Assembly: GCA_017883065.1 (NCBI GenBank) | Contig: JADGOG010000015.1 | Span: forward strand, 1 to 33,846 | Direction of reading: 5' to 3' | Origin: Acidimicrobiales bacterium | GTDB taxonomy: Bacteria; Actinomycetota; Acidimicrobiia; Acidimicrobiales; RAAP-2 | DNA: 33,846 nucleotides | Shown: positions 7,268 to 14,228 of the stretch, in pieces | Numbering within the stretch: position 1 is the first letter of the stretch | Layout: the number at the start of each line of letters is the position of its first letter | Program-made: the position numbers and the translations under genes | Notes under the pieces: model-generated | The model's input: only the letters and a program-made list of their open reading frames with translations | What the model was told of the DNA's origin: nothing | Database searches by the model: none

Positions 7268-8464
7268 GTGCCCACCGACGACGATGCGCGCGCCACCGCC
7301 ACCACGCATCGGGGTCCGGAGGTCAGCGTGCCCACCGCGGTGGTCGGCATGGTCGGTGGGGGCCAATTGGCCCGGATGACCCAGCAGGCCGCCATCGGTC
7401 TCGGGATCGAACTGCAGGTCCTCACCGCCCATGACTGGGATCCCGCGGTCCTGGCCGGCGCCCGCTTCGTCCCCGGCGATCCCGACGACCTCGATGCGCT
7501 CCTGGCCTTGGCCAAGGGGAGCGACGTGGTCACCTTCGACCACGAACATGTGCCCAATGCCCACCTCCGGGCGCTCGTCGACGCCGGCCACGTGGTGCGC
7601 CCCGGGCCGGCAGCCAAGCTGCTCGCCCAGGACAAGAGCGTCGCCCGGCGGGTGCTCGGCGATGCCGGCATCACCATCCCGGCGTTCGTCGATGCCGCTC
7701 CCGGCGACGTCGCCGCCGCCGCCCGGTTCGGCGAGGCCAACGGATGGCCCATCGTCGTCAAGGCGCCGATGGGCGGCTACGACGGCCGGGGCGTGCATGT
7801 CGTGGCTTCGCCCGCCGAGCTGGAGGATCGGCCCGACCTCCACACCTACGATCGCTGGCTGCTCGAGGCACACGTCGACATCGCCGTCGAACTCGCTGTG
7901 CTGGTGGCGAGACGCCCGAATGGGGAGTCGGTGACCTATCCGGTGGTCGAGACCGTGCAGCGTGACGGCATCTGCCGCGAGCTGGTCATGCCCGCCCGGA
8001 TCCCTGACGACGTCGCCACCCGGGCCGAGGAGCTGGCCGCCACCATCGCCGAGCGGATCGGTGCCACCGGCATCCTGGCGGTCGAGCTCTTCCTCACCCG
8101 GGGAGGGGACCTGGTGGTCAACGAACTGGCGGCCCGGCCCCACAACAGCGGCCATGCCACGATCGAGGGCACCACCACCTCGCAGTTCGAGAACCACCTT
8201 CGGTCGGTGCTCGACTGGCCACTGGGTGCTCCCACCCTGCTGGCCCCGGCCGCGGCTACCGTGAATCTCCTCGGCCCGGCCGAGCCGGTCGATCTCACCC
8301 GTACCGTCCAGCACGCCCTCGAGGACCCCACCGTGCACCTCCATCTCTATGCAAAGGCCTATGCGCCCGGACGCAAGCTCGGCCACGTCACCGTTCTGGC
8401 CGACGACCCGGAGGCCGCCCTCGGAGCGGCCAGGGCTGCAGCCGAGGCGCTGCTCCTCCCATGA
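7268..8464 (+). CDS. purK: 5-(carboxyamino)imidazole ribonucleotide synthase
   Basis: A 398-residue ATP-grasp enzyme converting AIR, bicarbonate and ATP to N5-CAIR in purine synthesis. The N-terminal motif VVGMVGGGQLARM, the ATP-grasp core WPIVVKAPMGGYDGRGV, AVELFLTRGGDLVVNELAARPHNSGHATIEG, and the C-terminal LHLYAKAYAPGRKLGHV are all characteristic of PurK. The GTG at 7268 is chosen from the leaderless promoter just upstream; it gives about 20 extra residues before the conserved core, and a GTG at 7328 is the alternative. The stop overlaps the purE start as ATGA. Confidence 0.95.
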   Translation: MPTDDDARATATTHRGPEVSVPTAVVGMVGGGQLARMTQQAAIGLGIELQVLTAHDWDPAVLAGARFVPGDPDDLDALLALAKGSDVVTFDHEHVPNAHLRALVDAGHVVRPGPAAKLLAQDKSVARRVLGDAGITIPAFVDAAPGDVAAAARFGEANGWPIVVKAPMGGYDGRGVHVVASPAELEDRPDLHTYDRWLLEAHVDIAVELAVLVARRPNGESVTYPVVETVQRDGICRELVMPARIPDDVATRAEELAATIAERIGATGILAVELFLTRGGDLVVNELAARPHNSGHATIEGTTTSQFENHLRSVLDWPLGAPTLLAPAAATVNLLGPAEPVDLTRTVQHALEDPTVHLHLYAKAYAPGRKLGHVTVLADDPEAALGAARAAAEALLLP

Positions 8465-8967
8465 GCGGCCCCCGCGTCGGCATCGTGATGGGGAGCGACT
8501 CTGACTGGACGGTCGTCGCTCCCGCCCGTGACATCCTCGACCAGCTCGGGGTGGCCTCCGAGGTGCGGGTGCTCTCGGCCCACCGGACGCCCCATCAACT
8601 ACTCGAGTACGGAGCTTCCGCCGCCGATCGCGGACTCGGTGTCCTGATCGGTGCCGCCGGGGGCGCTGCTCACCTGCCGGGCATGCTGGCCTCGGTCACC
8701 GTCCTCCCGGTGATCGGTCTGCCGGTCCCGCTGTCCCGGCTCGACGGGATGGACTCGCTGCTCTCGATCGTGCAGATGCCCGCCGGCATCCCGGTGGCCA
8801 CCGTGGCCATCGGCGCAGGCCAGAATGCCGGACTCCTCGCCGCCCGGATCCTCGCCGCCGGCGATCCCGCGTTGCGCCAAGCGCTCATCGACCACCAGCA
8901 TGCGCTGGCCCATACGTCGCGGGCCAAGGACGAGAAGCTCCGCGCCGAACTCGACGCTCCCGAGTAG
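8461..8967 (+). CDS. purE: 5-(carboxyamino)imidazole ribonucleotide mutase
   Basis: A 168-residue class I PurE, which rearranges N5-CAIR to CAIR. The signature GIVMGSDSDW occurs near residue 7, then VLSAHRTPHQLLEY and GAAGGAAHLPGMLAS, which form the substrate pocket. Length and motifs match functional family members. It overlaps purK by four bases and is co-transcribed with it. This housekeeping pair is followed by the mau-like locus after a 100-bp gap. Confidence 0.95.
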   Translation: MSGPRVGIVMGSDSDWTVVAPARDILDQLGVASEVRVLSAHRTPHQLLEYGASAADRGLGVLIGAAGGAAHLPGMLASVTVLPVIGLPVPLSRLDGMDSLLSIVQMPAGIPVATVAIGAGQNAGLLAARILAAGDPALRQALIDHQHALAHTSRAKDEKLRAELDAPE

Positions 8968-9000
8968 TCCGACATACACCGCTTCTGCTCGCGGACTCCG

Positions 9001-9006
9001 TAGCAT
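9001..9006 (+). promoter_or_regulatory. Candidate -10 element for the mau-like locus
   Basis: TAGCAT lies in the 100-bp gap between purE and the MauD-like gene, and would give a leader of about 55 nt before a GGAGG-preceded GTG. No convincing -35 is seen, so read-through from purE is also possible. Confidence 0.3.
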
Positions 9007-9067
9007 GAGGGGCGGGTACGGGGCATCCACACTGGTCTGCACTGCCCACTAGTTCGCGGAGGTCTTC

Positions 9068-9907
9068 GTGGTCGCACTTGCAGTCGTTCTGAGCACCGTG
9101 GTCTTGCTCCTCGGCATCCTGGTCGCTGGTCTCCTGCGCAGCCACGCCGACATCCTCAAGTCTCTCCATGAGCTGGGGGTAGGGGTGGGCGAGCCGTCCG
9201 GGACCGAGGACCTCGCCCATGACCACCGCCACGGCACGGCCAACGGTCCCGACGGGGTCGGCCTTCACCAGGTCCCCATTGCCCTCGGACCCCCGCTGCC
9301 CGGTGAGCGCAACTCGACCTCGGCCCCGGCGGTGGCAGGAGTCACCCCGACCGGCGACGCCCTGGGCGTGTCGATGGAGGGTGAGCACCTGACCCTGCTG
9401 GCCTTCCTCTCGTCGGGTTGTGCCACCTGTGCGGGATTCTGGGATGCACTGCAGAGGCACGACCAGCTCGGCCTTCCCGCCCACACCCGCCTGGTCGTGG
9501 TGACCAAGGGACCCGACCTGGAGATCCCCGCCGAGGTGGCCACCCAGGCGCCGGTCGGGCTGCCGGTGGTGATGTCCACCGAGGCGTGGGGCGACTACGA
9601 GATCCCCGGTTCGCCCTTCTTCGTGCTGGTCGACGGTCGTTCGGGGCGACGGATCGGCGAAGGGGTGGCCAACCAGGTCCACCAGGTGGTGGAGCTGGTG
9701 CGCCGGGCGGAGGCCGACGGCCGGCCCTTCGACCTGGTCACCCAGAGCCGGGCCCACGCGGAGGGGCTGGACGGCCCCGAGCGCGAACTGGCCAACGACC
9801 GGGAGTTGTTGGCCGCCGGGATCCTCCCCGGCGACCCGAGCCTCTACCCGCGTTCCCTGGCTGATCTCTACGGACCCGACGGTGCGCCACTGGGAAGGGC
9901 GGGCTGA
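9068..9907 (+). CDS. MauD-like membrane-anchored thioredoxin-fold protein
   Basis: A 279-residue protein: one N-terminal membrane segment (ALAVVLSTVVLLLGILVAGLL), a histidine/glycine-rich linker, then a thioredoxin-fold domain with the redox motif Cys118-Ala-Thr-Cys121 in LSSGCATCAGFWD and a cis-proline loop YEIPGSPFFVLVDG. The architecture matches MauD, the periplasmic disulfide oxidoreductase needed to mature the cysteine-rich light chain of methylamine dehydrogenase. GGAGG (9058-9062) is five bases before the GTG start. It heads a tightly spaced gene run that includes a MauE-like protein and a cysteine-rich light-chain-like protein, its likely substrate. A general TlpA-type reductase role is the alternative. 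Confidence 0.75.
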   Translation: MVALAVVLSTVVLLLGILVAGLLRSHADILKSLHELGVGVGEPSGTEDLAHDHRHGTANGPDGVGLHQVPIALGPPLPGERNSTSAPAVAGVTPTGDALGVSMEGEHLTLLAFLSSGCATCAGFWDALQRHDQLGLPAHTRLVVVTKGPDLEIPAEVATQAPVGLPVVMSTEAWGDYEIPGSPFFVLVDGRSGRRIGEGVANQVHQVVELVRRAEADGRPFDLVTQSRAHAEGLDGPERELANDRELLAAGILPGDPSLYPRSLADLYGPDGAPLGRAG

Positions 9908-9909
9908 TC

Positions 9910-10431
9910 GTGGCCCTGCTCAGGGCCCACGGGATCGAGGCCCCCCTGCCCGGTGGCTTCGAGGGCCGCATCTTCGTACGCAGCGTGATCGGGAACGAGG
10001 TCACCTATCCGGTGGCCCACTTCGCCACCTTCGCCCTCCCCGCCGATGTGGGTGACTTCGGCAGCGGCGCGGTGAATCTGATGGGCCCCAACGACATCTT
10101 CGCCTCCCTGTTCGAGTACGGCCCCGAGAGCATCGGCACCGCGCTCTTCTCCCGCCAGGGCATGCCCCGTTCGCTGACCGCCGACGACTTCCGGCCGTAC
10201 GTCCTGCGCCGCGGCCTGGGTGGACAATCGGGGACCCAGTGGTTCTTCACCGACTCGGGGAGACCGTTCACCCTCTACGTGGTGCTGGGCAGCCACACCC
10301 GCCGAAGTGCGCTGGTGCCCCGCGTGAACGATCTGGTCGGCTCCATCGGGATCAGTGCACCGACGGTTCCCCTCACCGCGCGGAGCGTGCCGACCGGGCC
10401 GACCATGGCCCCCGGTGCCCGATGGAACTGA
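9910..10431 (+). CDS. Hypothetical protein of the mau-like locus (173 aa, unknown function)
   Basis: I do not recognise a family. The product has no cysteine, no clear signal peptide and no membrane segment. It starts VALLRAHGIEAPLPGGFEGRI and contains FATFALPADVGDFGSGAV, a glycine-rich GLGGQSGTQWFF turn, and a strand-rich end PFTLYVVLGSHTRRSALVPR. The alternation of short strands suggests a beta-rich soluble fold. The GTG start is two bases after the upstream stop and its own end overlaps the MauE-like start, so co-expression with the redox pair is very likely. It might be an assembly or binding partner of the cysteine-rich protein, but that rests only on position. Confidence 0.7.
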   Translation: MALLRAHGIEAPLPGGFEGRIFVRSVIGNEVTYPVAHFATFALPADVGDFGSGAVNLMGPNDIFASLFEYGPESIGTALFSRQGMPRSLTADDFRPYVLRRGLGGQSGTQWFFTDSGRPFTLYVVLGSHTRRSALVPRVNDLVGSIGISAPTVPLTARSVPTGPTMAPGARWN

Positions 10432-10976
10432 TCGGCCTCTATCTCATTGCCTGCGCCCTCCTGGTGGGTGCCGGTGTGGCCAAGGCGGTCCGTCCCCGTG
10501 ACACCGCCCGGGCCCTGGCCGGCATGGTGCCGATGCGACTCGCCACCACGGTCACCGTGGTCCGGGTCGGCGCGGTGGTCGAGGCGCTTCTCGGTCTGGT
10601 CGCCATGGTGCTGCCCCGTCCGATTCCCTCCGTGCTGGTCGCTCTCTCCTACCTGCTCTTCGCCGGGTTCGTGCTCTACGCCCGTTCGAAGGGGGGTGCG
10701 CTGGCCAGTTGTGGCTGCTTCGGGACCCCGGACACTCCGGCCACCATGCTCCACGCCGCCATCGACATCGCCCTGGCCGCCTCCGCCCTGTCCGTCGCCC
10801 TGGCCGGAACCGGCGGCACCATGGCGTCGGTCCTCAGCCGCCAGCCCTGGTACGGCCTGCCGTTGATCGGCGCGAGCGGGCTGGGTGCCTGGCTCTGCGT
10901 GCTCGCCCTCTCGGTGCTGGCCGAACTTCAGGCGGCGCGCCGTCTTGTCGGCGTCACCTTCGAGAGGACGGAGTGA
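10422..10976 (+). CDS. MauE/DoxX-type redox-associated membrane protein
   Basis: A 184-residue polytopic membrane protein with about four to five hydrophobic segments (GLYLIACALLVGAGVAKAV, VGAVVEALLGLVAMVL, VLVALSYLLFAGFVLYA, and others). The motif SCGCFG (Cys97, Cys99) after the third segment is characteristic of MauE, the membrane partner of MauD in forming or shuffling disulfides of methylamine dehydrogenase light chain. The ATG at 10422 lies within the upstream gene's last codons. The next gene starts four bases after its stop. Together with the MauD-like protein it should form a dedicated thiol-oxidation pair at the membrane. Confidence 0.8.
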   Translation: MELIGLYLIACALLVGAGVAKAVRPRDTARALAGMVPMRLATTVTVVRVGAVVEALLGLVAMVLPRPIPSVLVALSYLLFAGFVLYARSKGGALASCGCFGTPDTPATMLHAAIDIALAASALSVALAGTGGTMASVLSRQPWYGLPLIGASGLGAWLCVLALSVLAELQAARRLVGVTFERTE

Positions 10977-10980
10977 CCCG

Positions 10981-12255
10981 GTGAGCGCCACTCTGGTCGA
11001 ACGGGCCTCGACCTTCCTCGAGTCGAAGCTCTCCCGTCGCAGCTTCATCAACCGGTCCGCCTACGCCGGAAGCGCTGTAGCCATCGGCGCCGGCCTCGAC
11101 CTGGCCCTCAAACCCGGCACCGCCTACGGACTGGTCTGTCGGTGTGGGAGCAGCAACTGCGGCTGCGGTTCGACCTGCTGTGCCGGTTTCACCGAGTTCT
11201 GCTGCTCGGTCAACAACGGCTACAACTACTGCCCCAGCAACACGATCATGGGCGGCTGGTGGAAGGCCGACAATTCGTCGTACTGCGGCGGCCCCCGCTA
11301 CTACATGGACTGCAACGCCACGTGCTCGTGCACCACCGGGTGCGGCAACGGGTGGGGATTCTGCGAGCCGGGTTGCGACGGCGTCCACTGCGGCTGCGGT
11401 CCCAACGGGTGCAACTCGTACGTGACCGGATGCTTCCAGTTCCGGTACGGGCAGTGCAACCAGCATGTCAACTGCATCGGCCGGATCGTCTGTCGGCTGG
11501 TCGCCTGCGTCCCGCCCTGGGAGATCGACCCGACCTGCACCACCGCCAACGCCCAGGACAACAGCACCGCCGAGCAGAACGCCGCCTGCTGGACTCCCGC
11601 GTTCCCGGTGGCGGCCCCCGGGCCGTGCAGTTCGCCCCTCACCAACTGCCAGGTGGTGGGGATGGCGCCCAGCGCCGATGGAGCGGGGTACGGCATGGTC
11701 ACCTCGTTCGGCCGGATGATCCCGTTCGGGGACTTCCCCAACGACGGCGATGCCACTGCGGGCACGCTCAACAAGCCGATGGTGGCCATGGCCGCCCATC
11801 CGGGAGGCGGCTACTACCTGGTGGCCGGAGACGGCGGCATCTTCGCCTACGGGGCCCCGTACTTCGGCTCGATGGGCGGTCGGCGGCTCAACCAGCCGAT
11901 GGTGGGCATGGCCGCCACCCCCAACGGCAAGGGCTACTGGACGGTGGCCTCCGACGGGGGCATCTTCTGCTTCGGCGACGCCCCCTTCTTCGGCTCGATG
12001 GGGGCCCGGGTCCTCAACCAGCCGATGGTGGGCATGGCCGCCACCCCCAGCGGTACGGGCTACTGGACGGTGGCCTCCGACGGCGGGGTGTTCTCCTTCG
12101 GCGATGCCAAGTTCCACGGTTCGACCGGGAGCCTCCACCTCAACCGACCGGTGGTGGGGATGGCCTCGCCGACAACCGGCCAGGGCTACTGGTTGGTGGC
12201 CCAGGACGGCGGGATCTTCACCTTCGCCGTCCCCTTCCTCGGATCGCCGGCCTGA
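10981..12255 (+). CDS. Tat-exported cysteine-rich MauA-like domain fused to 42-residue propeller-type repeats
   Basis: A 424-residue protein in three parts. Residues 1-50 carry a twin-arginine signal (Ser18-Arg-Arg-Ser-Phe-Ile-Asn followed by a weakly hydrophobic stretch ending AYG). Residues 53-223 hold 28 cysteines, an even number, and resemble methylamine dehydrogenase light chain: a CPSNTIMGGWW segment is followed by YYMDCNATCSC, matching the CPxGT...W...DCC...C order of MauA. Tryptophans that could be cofactor residues lie in GGWWKAD, GNGWGFC and VPPWEID, but which, if any, form tryptophan tryptophylquinone cannot be decided. Residues 224-424 are 4.7 copies of the GYWxVASDGGxF repeat also found at 711-1463. 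The MauD/MauE-like genes just upstream probably oxidise its cysteines. No mauB or mauG is nearby, so amine oxidation is unproven. Confidence 0.8.
   Translation: MSATLVERASTFLESKLSRRSFINRSAYAGSAVAIGAGLDLALKPGTAYGLVCRCGSSNCGCGSTCCAGFTEFCCSVNNGYNYCPSNTIMGGWWKADNSSYCGGPRYYMDCNATCSCTTGCGNGWGFCEPGCDGVHCGCGPNGCNSYVTGCFQFRYGQCNQHVNCIGRIVCRLVACVPPWEIDPTCTTANAQDNSTAEQNAACWTPAFPVAAPGPCSSPLTNCQVVGMAPSADGAGYGMVTSFGRMIPFGDFPNDGDATAGTLNKPMVAMAAHPGGGYYLVAGDGGIFAYGAPYFGSMGGRRLNQPMVGMAATPNGKGYWTVASDGGIFCFGDAPFFGSMGARVLNQPMVGMAATPSGTGYWTVASDGGVFSFGDAKFHGSTGSLHLNRPVVGMASPTTGQGYWLVAQDGGIFTFAVPFLGSPA
11686..12252 (+). repeat. In-frame 123/126-bp tandem repeats within the MauA-like fusion gene
   Basis: Units start at 11686, 11809, 11932, 12058 and 12184 (spacings 123, 123, 126, 126); the last is truncated by the stop codon. 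They encode GY(G/Y/W)xVAxDGGxFxFGDAxFxGS units homologous to those at 711-1463. The first unit is the most degenerate. Confidence 0.88.
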
Positions 12256-12310
12256 CCGTGATCGCCCTCGTCTCCGCCCTGCCCGTCCGCTCGAACCACC
12301 GAGGTGCCCC

Positions 12311-13069
12311 ATGACCCTCTGCATCGCCGTCGTCGCCGCTGTGGTGGCGGTCGCCGCCGCCGTCCGCTCCACCTGGTCGCCGTGTGGACTGTCCATGCTG
12401 TCCACCATCACGCCGTTGAGTGAGGGGGCCAAGGGCAACTCGTACCGGTCGACCGCCGGGTGGTTCGTCATCGGGGCCACGGCCGGAGGAGCCACGCTGG
12501 GCGGCATGATGGCCCTGGCCGCGGCGGGGATGCGGGTACTGGCCCTCACACCCACCACCCTCGGATTCCTGGCCCTGGTGGCCGCACTGGTGGCCGCCGG
12601 ATCGGACGCCGGCGTCGGCGGATGGCGACTCCCCATCCACCGCCGACAGGTCAACGAGCGGTGGCTCGACCAGTACCGGGCCTGGGTCTACGGTGCCGGT
12701 TTCGGCTGGCAGATCGGCACCGGCCTGGCCACGTACATCACCACCGCCGCGGTCTACCTGATGATCGTCCTCGGAGCTCTCACTGCCCAGCCGATGGTGG
12801 CCCTGGCCATCGGCTCGACCTTCGGCCTCCTGCGGGGACTGGCCGTGCTCCTCACCCGTCGGCTGCGCAGCTCCGAAGGGCTCCTGGTCTTCCATCGCCG
12901 GTTCACGGCCGCCGGGCCGGTGGTGGGGAAGGTGGTCAACGCCGTCGAGCTCGGGGCTGCGGTCGTGTTCACCGGGGCGCTGCGCACACCGACCGCCGTG
13001 GCCCTTACCGCCGGCGTCGCTCTCGCCGCTGCGGCGCTCATTCGAGGTCGGCGAGCCCTGACCCGGTAG
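12311..13069 (+). CDS. Polytopic membrane protein of the mau-like locus (CcdA/MauF-like motif, function unclear)
   Basis: A 252-residue protein with six or more hydrophobic segments. The first is followed by TWSPCGLSMLSTITPL, reminiscent of the SPC(x)LPL motif of CcdA/DsbD-type thiol-transport proteins and possibly of MauF. Only two cysteines exist (Cys4 and Cys25), and there is no second transmembrane cysteine late in the protein, so a canonical CcdA electron-relay role is doubtful. It follows the cysteine-rich protein gene by 55 bp on the same strand and probably belongs to its transcription unit. Its 3' end overlaps the opposing Lgt-like gene by 32 bp. A role in export or maturation of the cysteine-rich protein is an inference from position. 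Confidence 0.65.
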   Translation: MTLCIAVVAAVVAVAAAVRSTWSPCGLSMLSTITPLSEGAKGNSYRSTAGWFVIGATAGGATLGGMMALAAAGMRVLALTPTTLGFLALVAALVAAGSDAGVGGWRLPIHRRQVNERWLDQYRAWVYGAGFGWQIGTGLATYITTAAVYLMIVLGALTAQPMVALAIGSTFGLLRGLAVLLTRRLRSSEGLLVFHRRFTAAGPVVGKVVNAVELGAAVVFTGALRTPTAVALTAGVALAAAALIRGRRALTR

Positions 13070-14105
13070 TCGTCGAGGGGACCTGCGCCGGACTGTCCGG
13101 GGCCGGGGAGGCCTGCTCCATGCCGGTGAGGGCTTCGGCGGAAGCGCCCTCAGTGCCCCCGTCGTCGGTGCCACCGCCACCGCCACGCCCACCACCAACA
13201 TCACCACCAACATCACCACCGGCGACCTCGGAGGGTGGTGCGGCAACGCCGTCGGGGTGCACCGGTGCGGGGTCGCCCCCCTCTCCTCGCCGCCACCGCT
13301 GGAGCGGCCCGAACCGCGAGATCAGCAGGATCACGCCGGCCACGGCCAGGGCGGAACCGGCCAACTGCACCAGGAGCGAGCCGAGATGCCCGTCCTCACC
13401 GAGCCACAGGTGTTCGTCGAGAAAGCGCTCGATGCCCCAGAGCACCATGCCCACACCCAGCACGATGCCCGACGGGGGAAGGAGTGTGGGAGCGGGCGTC
13501 CCGTCCTCGCCGGTGGCCGGCGGGGGCGCGTTGGTACTCAGCCAGCGCTCGACCAGCAAGAGGATGCCGAAGATGGCGAAGTCCTCGACGGCCTGGAAGA
13601 TCGGCACCGGCAGCCGCTTGCCCACTTGGCCGGCGTAGTACATGCCGAACCACTGGTTGGTCGGATGGCCACCACCCGCCACCATCAGCTGGGGACCGAG
13701 GAGTCGTCCGATGCCCCAACAGGCCATCAGCACCGGGGCCATCAGGTCGGCGAAGCGCATGGTTGCCAGCTGGGGACACCGTCGGCGGGCGCTGACGATG
13801 GCCACGGGCACGGCGAAGAGCAGCCCACCGAACGAGGAGAGCCCACCTTGCCAGATGGCCGCGATCTGGCCAGGGTTGTGAACGTAGAAGGAGAGGTTGG
13901 AGACCACATGGAGGGCACGGGCCCCCACGATGGCGGCCACGATCACCCAGACGAACATGCCGGTGACCCATTGCCACGGGTAGCCCGCGTTGCGCAGCCG
14001 GCGCTCGGTGTACCGCAGACCGAACCAGAAGGTCAGAGCCAGGCCGATCCCGTAGGTGTGGACCTCGAGGAACCACACGTGGAAGGCGACGGGGACGGGT
14101 CTCAT
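13038..14105 (-). CDS. Lgt-like membrane protein, probably not a canonical diacylglyceryl transferase
   Basis: A 355-residue protein with seven or so membrane segments in the arrangement of prolipoprotein diacylglyceryl transferase: an N-terminal HTYGIGLALTFWFGL, GARALHVVSN, WQGGLSSFGGLL, GIGRLLGPQLM, and a late IERFLDEHLWLGEDG...GSLLVQ segment. In E. coli Lgt the loop reads GGMSFHGG with an essential histidine; here Phe92 replaces it. Arg134 of the GxGR motif is kept, but the following GNFINGE block is replaced by LGPQLMVAGGG. The C-terminal ~75 residues are glycine/aspartate/proline-rich and low complexity. It may be a divergent paralog with a different lipid substrate or a non-catalytic role. 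It converges on the mau-like locus and overlaps its last gene. Confidence 0.75.
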   Translation of the reverse strand: MRPVPVAFHVWFLEVHTYGIGLALTFWFGLRYTERRLRNAGYPWQWVTGMFVWVIVAAIVGARALHVVSNLSFYVHNPGQIAAIWQGGLSSFGGLLFAVPVAIVSARRRCPQLATMRFADLMAPVLMACWGIGRLLGPQLMVAGGGHPTNQWFGMYYAGQVGKRLPVPIFQAVEDFAIFGILLLVERWLSTNAPPPATGEDGTPAPTLLPPSGIVLGVGMVLWGIERFLDEHLWLGEDGHLGSLLVQLAGSALAVAGVILLISRFGPLQRWRRGEGGDPAPVHPDGVAAPPSEVAGGDVGGDVGGGRGGGGGTDDGGTEGASAEALTGMEQASPAPDSPAQVPSTTTGSGLADLE

Positions 14106-14228
14106 CGGTGGGGGGTGGTCATGGTGGAGGTGCGCCCGGACCGAGGCGCAGGCGACGCCCTCCCAGTATGCCCCACGGCCCCGATAGTGTGACGCCGGGC
14201 GGGTCGATCAGGAGACACGGGGGTTGGC

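Noticed and set aside
10981-12255. Annotation as true methylamine dehydrogenase light chain (mauA)
   Set aside because: The cysteine count and fusion are unlike MauA, the second cofactor tryptophan cannot be placed, and mauB and mauG are absent, so only a MauA-like domain is claimed.
12311-13069. Annotation as a functional CcdA-type thiol transporter
   Set aside because: The SPCGLSML motif is suggestive, but the second membrane cysteine needed for electron relay is missing.
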